Source of the DNA: VAZQ01 sp963753575
GTDB taxonomy: Bacteria; Pseudomonadota; Alphaproteobacteria; Rhizobiales; Xanthobacteraceae
DNA length: 64,000 bases
Reading direction: 5' to 3'
NCBI GenBank assembly: GCA_963753575.1
Contig: CAVWCR010000002.1
Span: 382,185-446,184 of the forward strand
Part shown: positions 9,712 to 18,801 of the stretch, piece by piece
Layout: each line of letters begins with the position of its first letter
How positions within the stretch are numbered: position 1 is the stretch's first letter
Translations under genes and position numbers: made by a program
Notes under the pieces: generated by a model
The model's database searches: none
Told to the model about the DNA's origin: nothing
Seen by the model: the letters and a program-made list of their open reading frames with translations, nothing else

Positions 9712-9885
9712 TCCGTCGCCCCCGCCGGTGGAACGAACCAGGGGGACGAGCGCGCAAGCTGCTCGTCCCCACCGATACCTCCGGCCCGGCTTCCGTCGCC
9801 CCCGCCGGGACGGGGTAAGTCGAGGGGTGGCGGGGCCGACCTCGCCACCCCTCGCATCTATTTCCACACCGGCGGGCACGCCGGT
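9712..9885. repeat. Cluster of three hairpins and a 17-bp direct repeat
   Basis: The 295-bp gap after degP holds three perfect inverted repeats: arms of 10 bp at 9742-9751 and 9761-9770, of 12 bp at 9821-9832 and 9843-9854, and of 7 bp at 9868-9874 and 9879-9885. A 17-bp direct repeat, TCCGTCGCCCCCGCCGG, occurs at 9712-9728 and 9792-9808. None has a long T tract. They may act as a terminator or mRNA-stabilising hairpins after degP, or be a small intergenic repeat family. This is seen directly; the function is inference. Confidence 0.6.
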
Positions 9886-9982
9886 TGAACCAGACCGCAT
9901 ATGAGCTAGTGTCGTGGTCGCGACGTTCGAGCAACATGGTCCCACGGCGAGGGAGAGGGCCTATGGGGAGGGCCGGGCCGTT

Positions 9983-10657
9983 ATGCGGCTTTTGATCATC
10001 GAAGACGACCGCGATGCCGCCGACTATCTCGCGAAAGCGTTTCGCGAGGTCGGACATGTCGCCGACCTTGCCGCCGATGGCGAGGAGGGGCTCGCCCAAG
10101 CGCTCGATGGGCAATATGACGTCCTGATTGTCGACCGCATGCTCCCCAAGCTCGACGGGCTCAGCGTCATCGGTGCCTTGCGGGGCAAGGGCATCGAAAC
10201 CCCGGCGCTCATTCTGTCGGCGCTCGGGCAGGTCGACGATCGGGTCAAGGGTCTGCGTGCCGGCGGGGATGACTATCTGCCGAAGCCCTATTCGTTCTCC
10301 GAGTTACTCGCGCGCATCGAGGTGCTGGCCCGCCGGCGCGGCAGCCGCGAGGAGATGGTCTATCGCGTGGGCGATCTGGAACTTGACCGGCTGTCACACC
10401 GTGTCGCCCGCGCCGATCAGGAGATCGACCTGCAGCCGCGCGAGTTCCGTCTGCTCGAATACCTGATGAAGCACGCCGGCCAGGTGGTCACGCGCACCAT
10501 GCTCTTGGAAAACGTGTGGGACTATCACTTTGACCCGCAGACGAACGTGATCGACGTGCACATTTCACGGCTGCGATCCAAGATCGACAAGGGCTTTGCC
10601 CAGCCGTTGCTGCATACGGTGCGCGGCGCGGGCTACATGGTCCGTGACGGCAAGTGA
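9983..10657 (+). CDS. OmpR/PhoB-family response regulator
   Basis: The ATG at 9983 gives the classic start MRLLIIEDDRD; an in-frame GTG at 9914 would add 23 unrelated residues. The 224-residue protein has a receiver domain with acidic pair EDD (about residues 7-9), phospho-acceptor Asp in VDRMLP (about residue 51) and a Lys in LPKPYS (about residue 102), then a winged-helix DNA-binding domain (about residues 125-222). It is 28 bp upstream of its likely partner kinase. The regulon cannot be deduced; the neighbouring degP is a candidate. Confidence 0.93.
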   Translation: MRLLIIEDDRDAADYLAKAFREVGHVADLAADGEEGLAQALDGQYDVLIVDRMLPKLDGLSVIGALRGKGIETPALILSALGQVDDRVKGLRAGGDDYLPKPYSFSELLARIEVLARRRGSREEMVYRVGDLELDRLSHRVARADQEIDLQPREFRLLEYLMKHAGQVVTRTMLLENVWDYHFDPQTNVIDVHISRLRSKIDKGFAQPLLHTVRGAGYMVRDGK

Positions 10658-10685
10658 CGGTGTCATGCTTCCCGAAGGGTAACGC

Positions 10686-12122
10686 ATGACGGCGATCGGA
10701 AAGCTCTTCCGCACCACCGCGTTCAAGCTGACGCTTGTCTATCTCACTATTTTTGTCATGTTTGCCGCGATCGTGCTGGTGTATTTCGGCTGGAACGCGC
10801 GCCGGCTGATCACTGAGCAGATCACTCAGACGGTCGATGCCGAGATCAGTTCGCTGCGCGATGAATACGAGATGGGGGGCATACGCCGCCTCATCTTCAC
10901 CCTCGACGCCCGCGCGCGCCGTCCGGACTCCTATCTCTATCTGCTTACGACGTCGGCAGGTGAGGGACTAGCCGGCAACGTTGGCTCGCTGACTGCAGGC
11001 GTTCTCGAGCGCTCGGGCTGGACCGAGACTGCGTATCGCAAGCTCGAGGATCTGGAGCAGACCGAGCATCACGCCCTGGTGCAGATCGTCCAGCTGGCGG
11101 GTGGCTTTCGTATGCTGGTTGGTCGCGATCTGGAGGAGCGCGAACGCATGCAGGGCGTTGTGATCGCGGCCGGTCGCTGGTCGCTTGCGATCGTGGTCGT
11201 CCTCGGCATCGCGGGCGGCGTGTTTGTGATGCGGCGCGTGCTCCAGCGGGTCGACGCGATGACCGCGACAGCGCAAACCATCATGACCGGTGATCTGTCC
11301 GAGCGCCTGCCGATCGCCGGTACCGGCGACGAGCTTGATCGCCTGGCGGGCAATCTCAACGCCATGCTGGAGCGCATCGAGGCGCTGATGCGCGGTCTCA
11401 AGGAGGTGTCCGATAACATCGCGCATGACCTCAAGACCCCGCTCACCCGCTTGCGCAATCGCTGCGAAGAGGCCTTGCGCTCCGCCGAGGATGAATCTCA
11501 ATACCGGGCGGCGCTTGAGGGCACGATCGATGACTCGGACGCGCTGATACGTACCTTCAACGCGCTGCTGATGATCGCGCGCGCCGAATCAGGGCAGGCG
11601 CGCGACAACATGAGCGAGTTCGACGCCGCGGAAGTCGCACGCGGGATAGGCGAGCTTTACGAGCCGCTCGCCGACGACAAGGGGCTCGTGCTCAAGGTCG
11701 ATGCGCCAGCTGCGGCGCCTGTGCGCGGCAACCGCGAGCTGATCAGTCAGGCGCTCGCCAACCTGGTCGACAATGCCATCAAGTACGCGGCGCCGGCGGC
11801 CGAGGAGGATGGCGTGCAGCCCGAGATCACCGTCAGTGCGGCCGGTGAGGGGGACCGCATCCTGCTCGCCGTTTCCGACCGTGGTCCGGGCATTCCCGAG
11901 GGCGACCGTGCCCGGGCGGTTGAGCGTTTCGTGCGGCTTGAACAGAGCCGTTCCCAGCCCGGGTCCGGCCTCGGGTTGAGTCTGGCCCAGGCCGTCGCGC
12001 ATCTGCACGGCGGCGATCTCGAGCTTGTGGACAACCATCCAGGGCTGCGTACGGTCATTTCGCTGCCGCGCGCCGGGCCAATGGCCGTCGCGGGCGATCT
12101 GGCCCGCCTCCAGCCGTCGTGA
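10686..12122 (+). CDS. HAMP-domain sensor histidine kinase
   Basis: The 478-residue kinase has membrane segments at about residues 13-36 and 160-182 bounding a periplasmic sensor of about 120 residues, a HAMP domain, a dimerisation helix with the H-box NIAHDLKTPLTRL (about residue 245), and a HATPase domain (N box ALANLVDNAIKYA, G boxes DRGPGIP and GSGLGLSLA). It is paired with the response regulator upstream and would phosphorylate it. The C-terminal end lies 52 bp before the glnE start used here. The stimulus is unknown; cell-envelope or metal stress would fit the degP context. Confidence 0.93.
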   Translation: MTAIGKLFRTTAFKLTLVYLTIFVMFAAIVLVYFGWNARRLITEQITQTVDAEISSLRDEYEMGGIRRLIFTLDARARRPDSYLYLLTTSAGEGLAGNVGSLTAGVLERSGWTETAYRKLEDLEQTEHHALVQIVQLAGGFRMLVGRDLEERERMQGVVIAAGRWSLAIVVVLGIAGGVFVMRRVLQRVDAMTATAQTIMTGDLSERLPIAGTGDELDRLAGNLNAMLERIEALMRGLKEVSDNIAHDLKTPLTRLRNRCEEALRSAEDESQYRAALEGTIDDSDALIRTFNALLMIARAESGQARDNMSEFDAAEVARGIGELYEPLADDKGLVLKVDAPAAAPVRGNRELISQALANLVDNAIKYAAPAAEEDGVQPEITVSAAGEGDRILLAVSDRGPGIPEGDRARAVERFVRLEQSRSQPGSGLGLSLAQAVAHLHGGDLELVDNHPGLRTVISLPRAGPMAVAGDLARLQPS

Positions 12123-12174
12123 GTTGTGGGTCCGGCGGGGTGACGGATCGACTGCGGCGGGTTATGGCATCCGG

Positions 12175-15135
12175 ATGGACTTACCCCTCCCGGATGTCAC
12201 GCAAGCAACGCTCGCCAACCGTGTCGCCTCGGCGCCGCGCCTGCTTGAGCCCGAAGCGGCGCGAGCCCGCGTCGATGCCTGGCTCGCGGAGATTTCCGAT
12301 ACCGAAGCGGGCGTAACCCTCAAGCGGATGTTGGGCGAGCGTCCGGCCTTACAGATGCTGCTGACCGGACTCGCCGAAGGATCACCCTATCTGTGGGAGC
12401 TGGCATGTGGCGATCCGGATCGGCTGGTCGCGCTGCTCGCGGCCGATCCGGACCGGCACCTTGAGGCCATCATCACCGATGCGACCGGCGAAATGACCGG
12501 CAGCGAGGAGGAGATGATGCGGCGTCTGCGCCGCATGAAGGCGGAGGGGGCGCTGCTGGTGGGGCTGGCCGACATTGGCGGCGTTTGGCCGGTGACGCGG
12601 GTGATTGCTGCGCTGACGGATCTGGCTGACGCGGCCGTTGCGGCAGCGGTGCGCTATCTCCTGGCCGACTCGGCGGCGCGCGGCCGGTATCATCCGGCTG
12701 ACCCGAAGCGCCCTGAAGTCGGCAGCGGCTACATTGTGATTGCGATGGGCAAGATGGGCTCCGGCGAGCTCAACTATTCGAGCGACATCGATCTCATTGT
12801 GTTCTACGACGCGGGCACCGCCAAGCTTGTGGAAGGTATCGAGCCCTCGCCGTTTTACGTGCGCCTCACGCAGCGTCTGGTGAAGTTGTTGCAGGAGCGG
12901 ACCGCCGATAGCTACGTCTTTCGCACCGATTTGCGTCTGCGCCCGGACCCAGGATCGACGCAGATTGCGATCTCGACGGCTGCGGCGCTCGACTACTACG
13001 AAAGCGTCGGACAGAACTGGGAGCGCGCGGCGCTGATCAAGGCGCGGCCTTGTGCTGGCGACATAGCGGCGGGCGAGGCTCTGCTGCGCGGCCTCTCGCC
13101 GTTCATCTGGCGCAAATATCTCGATTTCGTTGCGGTTGCCGACATCCATGCCATGAAACGGCAGATCCATGCCTATCGCGGCCACAATGAGATTGCGGTT
13201 GAAGGCCACAACATCAAGCTTGGCCGCGGCGGCATCCGTGAGATCGAGTTCTTCGTGCAGACGCAGCAGCTGGTGGCCGGCGGCCGCCATCCCGAGCTGC
13301 GTGGGCGGCGAACGCTGGACATGCTCGTGGCGCTGGCCGAGGGCGGATGGACAGTCACGCAGGCGCGCGAAGAGCTGTCGGCGGCCTATTGCTTCCTGCG
13401 CTCCGTCGAGCATCGGCTGCAGATGGTTGCCGACGAGCAGACTCATACCCTGCCGGGCGATCGGATCGGATTGGAACGCTTCGCGCGTTTTCTTGGCTTT
13501 CCGGGCCGCGATGCATTCGCGGATACGCTGCTCGTCCATCTGCGCAACGTGCAGCGGCACTACGCCAACCTGTTCGAGAGCGCGCCTGCGGAGGAAGCGA
13601 AGCAACGTGGGCTGAATTTTCCCGTCGATGCCGATGACCATGACACGCTCGACAAGCTTGCCGCCATGGGCTTCAAGCAACCGCTCGAGGTCTCGACCCT
13701 TGTCCGCGGCTGGCTCGCGGGTAACCAACGGTCGCTCAAGGGAAGCTTTGCGCGCGAGCAGCTTGCCGAGCTTGTGCCGATGCTCATTCCGCATTTTGCC
13801 CGCTCGGCCAATCCGAACGGCGCGATCCTGGCGCTCGATCGGTTCCTGGCTGCGCTGCAGGCGGCCGGCCGGCTGTTGTCGCTGCTGCGACAGAATCCGG
13901 ACCTGATCTCGTTGTTCGCGCTGATCCTGGGGACCGCGCCCCGGCTGGCCGAAAGCCTCGCGCATTTTCCCGACGTGATGGACGCCGTCATCGACCCGAG
14001 CTTTTTCGGCGCCTTGCCTGAGGAGAGGGAGCTGGCGTCGGGTCTTAACCGATCGCTGCAGCAAGCCGGCAGCTATGAGGATTTTCTCGACCGCATCCGC
14101 ATCTTCGCGCAGGAGCACATGTTCCTGGTTGGAACGCGCATTCTCTCCGGCACGGTTTCGGCCGAGCAGGCCGGTGAAGCGTTCGCGCGCATCGCGGATG
14201 CGCTGGTGCGCTCCCTGCATCGGGCGATCGACGATGAATTCGGCAAGCTGCACGGTCGCGTGCGCGGGCAGGAGACGGCCATCCTTGCGCTGGGCAAGCT
14301 CGGCGGCCGCGAGATGACGGCGTCCTCGGACCTCGATCTGATCGTGGTCTACGATTTCGACGCCGATCATCCGGAATCGGATGGCCCGCGGCAGCTCTAC
14401 GGCGCGCAATATTTCACGCGGCTGACGCAGCGCCTGATCAATGCGCTGACCGCCCAGACCAATTACGGCGTGCTTTACCAGGTCGACATGCGGCTGCGGC
14501 CGTCCGGTCGGGCCGGGCCGCTCGCGACCCAGATCGACGGCTTCGCGAGCTACCAGGAGAGTGAGGCGTGGACCTGGGAGCATCTGGCGCTGACGCGCGC
14601 GCGGGTGGTGTCTGCCTCGCCCGCATTCGCTGCCCGAATCGAGGATGTTTTTCGCAAGGTGTTGACGCGTCCGCGCGACGTGCAGGCCGTCGCCGGCGAC
14701 GTCGTCGAGATGCGGCGCGCCATCGCGCAGGAAAGAGGCGACGATAACCGGTGGGATCTTAAATATGCCGCCGGCGGGCTGATCGACCTCGAGTTCATCG
14801 CGCAGTATCTGCAACTCGTCCACGCTTCGTCTACGCCCGACATCCTCGATACCTCGACAGCGCGCGTGCTCGACAAGGCCTGGCGACTCGGGCTCCTGGC
14901 GACGGAGGACGCCGAAGTGCTGCGTCCCGCGGCGCGGCTCCTTCACGACCTGACGCAAGTTTTGCGTCTGTGCCTGCCGGGAGCGTTCGACCCGAAAGCG
15001 GCGGCTCCGGGGCTCGTCGGACTGCTGGCGCGTGCCGCCGACGTACCCGATTTTGCCACGCTTGATGCCACCGTGGCCGAGACGGAGGCCAAGGTGCGCA
15101 AGAGCTTTGAGCGGATTCTTGGGGCGGCGCCGTAG
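12175..15135 (+). CDS. glnE: Bifunctional glutamine synthetase adenylyltransferase/adenylyl-removing enzyme
   Basis: I chose the ATG at 12175 (986 residues, normal family length); an open frame extends back to 12025 but overlaps the kinase gene. Two nucleotidyltransferase domains are visible: an N-terminal de-adenylylase with GSGELNYSSDIDLIVFYD (about residue 200) and a C-terminal adenylylase with GGREMTASSDLDLIVVYD (about residue 715), separated by a helical regulatory region. The enzyme adds or removes AMP on glutamine synthetase in response to PII protein and glutamine, setting nitrogen assimilation. It ends 67 bp from a convergent gene. Confidence 0.97.
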   Translation: MDLPLPDVTQATLANRVASAPRLLEPEAARARVDAWLAEISDTEAGVTLKRMLGERPALQMLLTGLAEGSPYLWELACGDPDRLVALLAADPDRHLEAIITDATGEMTGSEEEMMRRLRRMKAEGALLVGLADIGGVWPVTRVIAALTDLADAAVAAAVRYLLADSAARGRYHPADPKRPEVGSGYIVIAMGKMGSGELNYSSDIDLIVFYDAGTAKLVEGIEPSPFYVRLTQRLVKLLQERTADSYVFRTDLRLRPDPGSTQIAISTAAALDYYESVGQNWERAALIKARPCAGDIAAGEALLRGLSPFIWRKYLDFVAVADIHAMKRQIHAYRGHNEIAVEGHNIKLGRGGIREIEFFVQTQQLVAGGRHPELRGRRTLDMLVALAEGGWTVTQAREELSAAYCFLRSVEHRLQMVADEQTHTLPGDRIGLERFARFLGFPGRDAFADTLLVHLRNVQRHYANLFESAPAEEAKQRGLNFPVDADDHDTLDKLAAMGFKQPLEVSTLVRGWLAGNQRSLKGSFAREQLAELVPMLIPHFARSANPNGAILALDRFLAALQAAGRLLSLLRQNPDLISLFALILGTAPRLAESLAHFPDVMDAVIDPSFFGALPEERELASGLNRSLQQAGSYEDFLDRIRIFAQEHMFLVGTRILSGTVSAEQAGEAFARIADALVRSLHRAIDDEFGKLHGRVRGQETAILALGKLGGREMTASSDLDLIVVYDFDADHPESDGPRQLYGAQYFTRLTQRLINALTAQTNYGVLYQVDMRLRPSGRAGPLATQIDGFASYQESEAWTWEHLALTRARVVSASPAFAARIEDVFRKVLTRPRDVQAVAGDVVEMRRAIAQERGDDNRWDLKYAAGGLIDLEFIAQYLQLVHASSTPDILDTSTARVLDKAWRLGLLATEDAEVLRPAARLLHDLTQVLRLCLPGAFDPKAAAPGLVGLLARAADVPDFATLDATVAETEAKVRKSFERILGAAP

Positions 15136-15202
15136 GCGGCAGAATTGCATCGTTCGGTTTTGTTCGGCACCAACTGGGCAATCTCAGCAGATATTGGTGC
15201 GC

Positions 15203-16135
15203 TCAAGACGTTTGGCGGGTCGTGCCGACAAGGTCGAGTAGCGCCGCCCCGTATTGCTGGCCGGCCTCGTTCAGCACCGGCGCGACCGCCCTGACGAAGG
15301 CATCGTGCTCGGTGGTCGTTGGCTCGACGATCTCACCACCCGCCGTCTCGATGGTGAGGCGTGCCGCTTCCTCTTCGCGTCCGTGCAGGTCGCGCTGGAA
15401 CGCGATCGCCTCCTTGACTGTCTGCTGCATCGCGCCCCGAAGATCGTCAGGCCAGCTGTCGAATGTGGGGCGATGCAGGAAGATCGGGCGAGAGATGTAG
15501 AAGTGACCGGTGAGCGTATGGAAGCGATGAAACTTGTGCACCTGATAGGTGACCGTGTTCGACAGCGGATTTTCTTGCGCGTCGATTTTGCCCGCTTTGA
15601 TCGCGGCGATTGCCTCGGTGAGGTCGAGGCGTAACGGGATCGCTCCCAAGAGCTCGAAGGCTCTCGCCTGAACCTGGCTTGGCAGAACCCGGATGCGCAG
15701 CCCGGCAAGGTCGGCCGGCGTGCGAATGGCGCGGGTGCGGTTGGAGATGTGGCGGAAGCCGTTCTCGAAAAAGCCGAGGATGCGATAGTCGGCGCGCGTT
15801 TCAATCTTTTCGGCCAGCATCCGTCCGAGCTCGCCATCGATCGCGGCGCGCGCCTGCTCGGTATCCTTGAACAGGAAAGGCAGGTCGACGACGCTGAGCT
15901 CCGGGACGCGGTCGGTGAGATAGCTCGACGACTGGTAGCCAAGTGTGAGCAGCCCATGCTCCACCAGCCACAGAATGTCCTCGGCGCGGTAGCCGAGGTC
16001 CATGATGTTCCAGACGTATTTGATGTCGACGTGGTCGCCGAACTGAGCCTGCAGCCGATCGCCGATCAGCTTCAGCGCCCGGCTGAATCCCGTGCTCGAA
16101 GGTCCGTAGCCGCCCATGCGGATCTGGATTGCCAT
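15203..16135 (-). CDS. TRAP-type (DctP-like) receptor protein without signal peptide
   Basis: The 310-residue protein matches the DctP/TRAP solute receptor fold: DLPFLFKDTEQARAAIDGELG, the GFFENGFRHISNRTRAIRTPADLAGLRIRVLPSQ segment with the key Arg that binds a carboxylate, and GAIPLRLDLTEAIAAIKAGKIDAQENPL. It begins MAIQIRMGGYGPS, equivalent to the first strand of a mature receptor. A good GGGAGAG site precedes this ATG and no hydrophobic leader is found upstream. No DctQ or DctM membrane partner is nearby. It may act in the cytoplasm or be a mis-evolved orphan receptor. Confidence 0.85.
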   Translation of the reverse strand: MAIQIRMGGYGPSSTGFSRALKLIGDRLQAQFGDHVDIKYVWNIMDLGYRAEDILWLVEHGLLTLGYQSSSYLTDRVPELSVVDLPFLFKDTEQARAAIDGELGRMLAEKIETRADYRILGFFENGFRHISNRTRAIRTPADLAGLRIRVLPSQVQARAFELLGAIPLRLDLTEAIAAIKAGKIDAQENPLSNTVTYQVHKFHRFHTLTGHFYISRPIFLHRPTFDSWPDDLRGAMQQTVKEAIAFQRDLHGREEEAARLTIETAGGEIVEPTTTEHDAFVRAVAPVLNEAGQQYGAALLDLVGTTRQTS

Positions 16136-16249
16136 TGCGCTCTCCCGTTCGTCCTCGGGTGCAGGCCCATCGAGCCGCCGTCAAGCCCCGTATGGGCGGG
16201 ACATGCCGGGGAGAGCTTGGCGCATGTGCCAGGCCTTCAGTAAAGGTCG

Positions 16250-18607
16250 CTATGCCGCTTTGGTGAGGTCATCATCCTGTTGGGCGCTGCCGATCGGCAT
16301 TCGCAGCAACACCAGCGTGCCCTTGCCGGGGGTCGATCGAATGCGCATCGTTCCGCCGTGGAGCTCAGTGAGCGACTTGGCGATGGCAAGACCCAATCCG
16401 GACCCCTGATGGGTCTTGGTGATGTGGCTTTCGACCTGTTCGAACGGCCGTCCGAGCCGCACCAGCGCGTCTTTCGGGATGCCGATCCCGCTATCCACGA
16501 TGGCGATGCGCGCGAGTTTGGCCGCGGAACGTGCGCGCACGATGATATGGCCGCCTTCAGGCGTGAACTTGACCGCATTCGAAAGAAGATTGAGCACGAT
16601 CTGCTTGAGCAGGCGGGCATCGGCCATCAGGTTGATGCCGTGGGCGATATCGGCAGTCAGCGTCAATTGCTTGTCGTCGGCGCGTGCGGAGACCACCCGC
16701 ATGGCGTCGTTGAGCAGGCGGCCGACGCGAATCTGCGACAGTTCGGGCCGGATGCGGCCGGCCTCGATCTTCGACATATCGAGGATGTCGTTGATCACGT
16801 CGAGCAGATACTGCCCGCTCTGATGAATATCGCGGCAGTATTCGCCGTACTTTTCGGTTCCCAGCGGGCCGAACATGCCCGACTCCATGATCTCGGAAAA
16901 TCCGATGATGGCGTTGAGCGGCGTACGTAGCTCATGACTCATATTGGCGAGGAATTTCGACTTGGCCTGATTGGCTTCCTCGGCCCGGGTCTTCTCTTCG
17001 GCGTATTTGTCCGCCAAGTCGGCGAGCTCGTCCGCCTGGTGCTCCAGTGTCTGCTGCGAGACGCGCAGGTCGGCGACCGTTTTCATCAGGCGCTGCTCAC
17101 TCGCCATCAGCTTTTCTTCGTGCGCCTTGATTGTCGTGATGTCGGTGCCGACTGAGACGTAGCCCCCGTCCTTGGTCCGTCGCTCGCTGATGTGGAGCCA
17201 GCGGCCGTCGTCGAGGCGCGCCTCGAAGGTGCGCGCTCCCGGCAATTCGCCTGCGCCGGTGACCTCGGCGCACACGACCGGCTTGCGCCCCGCTTCAATG
17301 ACTGCCTCGTAGGGAGCGCCGGAGCTGATCGCCTCGTCGGGCAGATCGTGCAGCGCCTGAAAGTTGGAATTGCACAGAACGAGGCGGTTGTGGGCGTCCC
17401 ACAGCACGAAGGCCTCCGGAATGGTCTCGATGGCGTCGCGCAGGCGAAGGTCGGCCTCGACCGTCCGTTCGGCCAGGTTCTTCTGCTCCGTGACGTCGAC
17501 CGCGATGCCGATCAGATGCGGGCCCGCCTCGCCGGGTTGCTGCACGAGCTCGCAGCGCGCGCGCAGCCACACCCAATTGTTGTTGGCATGCCGCATGCGA
17601 AATGCGTGGTCGATATAGGTGGCCTTGGCCTCAGCAAGCTGCGCGGCAAGGTCGTAGAGCTGCAGATCATCGGGATGAATGAGCGCGCTGACCTCGCCGA
17701 ACCTCATGAGGTCGTCGCGTGACTTCAGCCCCAGGATCGCGAACATGGAATGCGACCAGAAAATGCGGCCGCGCGCGAGGTCCCAGTCCCACAGGCCGCA
17801 GCGACCGCGGTTGAGCGCCGTGTCGATGCGAGTGCGCACGGTTTCGTAGATCTGGTCGGCCTCACGCGCGCGCGTGGCCTGCCAGTGGAAGGCAAAGCCG
17901 AGGATCAGCACGACGAAGCCGGTCGTGGCGGACAGCGTGACGGTCAGCGTCGTGTCGGAGCGCCAGACCGCAAGCGCGTCCGCCCGCAGGTGGATGATGG
18001 CGAGTTGCCCGGCATAGAGGTGGCGGACGGTGACGAATGCCGGTGTTCCGTCGGAAAGCTGCACTTCCATCGTGCCGGCCAGCGCGCCGAAGGTGGTCAG
18101 CGGTTGGCTCGGGCCGAGGATATCGATGAGGCGCTTGCCGACAATTCCCGTTTTCAACGGCGCAGACACGATTGTGGGGCCGTCCGGGTTGGCGATAGCC
18201 ATGTGCCGCAGGCCGGCAATGATAACGCCATCTCCATTGGTGACCAGGAGTGACCGTCCGGGCGAGCGTAGCCACGCAGGCGTCAGGGCATCGAGTTCCG
18301 CCTGCAGGCGGCTGTCGAAATCGGTCCGGCCGCCGCGCGCGCGGTCGATGCGCTCGGCCAGGACGTCGGCGCCAGCCTCCAGCTGTTTGAACAGCTCTCC
18401 GATCACCTGGCGGCGGTGGTCGAGAACCTGCACGAAGGCGCCGACGCAGATGGTCAGGAGAAACGCGATGATCAGCGCGGGTACGGCGCGTCGCAGGGCC
18501 GGCTCTGCGGTGAGCAGACGCCGATACGCCGGCTTGGCGATCGACTGAGCCAACCCCTTAATTGAATCGGAACGTATAGACGCGCTCGCGGTTTCAGCGC
18601 GCGCCAT
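16250..18607 (-). CDS. PAS-domain sensor histidine kinase, PleC-like
   Basis: The ATG at 18607 (MARAETASAS) gives 785 residues; a frame open further upstream runs into pepN and is discarded. Layout: membrane helices at about 41-60 and 221-242 enclosing a periplasmic sensor, PAS at about 260-375, a second PAS at about 390-495, a coiled coil at about 500-550, H-box with His558 (LANMSHELRTPLNA), and HATPase (NLLSNAVKFTPEGG, DSGIGIP, GSGLGLAI). The MFGPLG...DILDMSKIEAGRI signature is shared with Caulobacter PleC/DivJ-type cell-cycle kinases, so a role in polarity or cell-cycle phosphorelay is possible. It has no receiver domain. A 194-bp gap to pepN probably carries its own promoter. Confidence 0.93.
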   Translation of the reverse strand: MARAETASASIRSDSIKGLAQSIAKPAYRRLLTAEPALRRAVPALIIAFLLTICVGAFVQVLDHRRQVIGELFKQLEAGADVLAERIDRARGGRTDFDSRLQAELDALTPAWLRSPGRSLLVTNGDGVIIAGLRHMAIANPDGPTIVSAPLKTGIVGKRLIDILGPSQPLTTFGALAGTMEVQLSDGTPAFVTVRHLYAGQLAIIHLRADALAVWRSDTTLTVTLSATTGFVVLILGFAFHWQATRAREADQIYETVRTRIDTALNRGRCGLWDWDLARGRIFWSHSMFAILGLKSRDDLMRFGEVSALIHPDDLQLYDLAAQLAEAKATYIDHAFRMRHANNNWVWLRARCELVQQPGEAGPHLIGIAVDVTEQKNLAERTVEADLRLRDAIETIPEAFVLWDAHNRLVLCNSNFQALHDLPDEAISSGAPYEAVIEAGRKPVVCAEVTGAGELPGARTFEARLDDGRWLHISERRTKDGGYVSVGTDITTIKAHEEKLMASEQRLMKTVADLRVSQQTLEHQADELADLADKYAEEKTRAEEANQAKSKFLANMSHELRTPLNAIIGFSEIMESGMFGPLGTEKYGEYCRDIHQSGQYLLDVINDILDMSKIEAGRIRPELSQIRVGRLLNDAMRVVSARADDKQLTLTADIAHGINLMADARLLKQIVLNLLSNAVKFTPEGGHIIVRARSAAKLARIAIVDSGIGIPKDALVRLGRPFEQVESHITKTHQGSGLGLAIAKSLTELHGGTMRIRSTPGKGTLVLLRMPIGSAQQDDDLTKAA

Positions 18608-18801
18608 CCTAGCCCCCGTTCGGATCGCCCCAATCGCCCTCGACCGGAAGGATGTGCCGCATCTCTCCGAATCACCTGCGATTGGAATCGAGAAATGGCG
18701 ATTTGTCGAGAGTCCATCGAAAATTTTTGAGGATTTACCGCTCTCTAGGATTGATTCGTCGTCGAATTTGCAGCGACGGCGCTGCCACCCGCCGCCCGCT
18801 T

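Noticed and set aside
12382..15150. Long open frame on the minus strand opposite glnE (about 920 codons)
   Set aside because: It is a by-product of the high-GC codon bias of glnE; the translation is Arg/Gln-rich with no family features and glnE itself is certain.
15167..15200. Possible bidirectional terminator between glnE and the convergent TRAP-like gene
   Set aside because: Arms GCACCAA and TTGGTGC are only 7 bp with a 20-base loop and no T tract.
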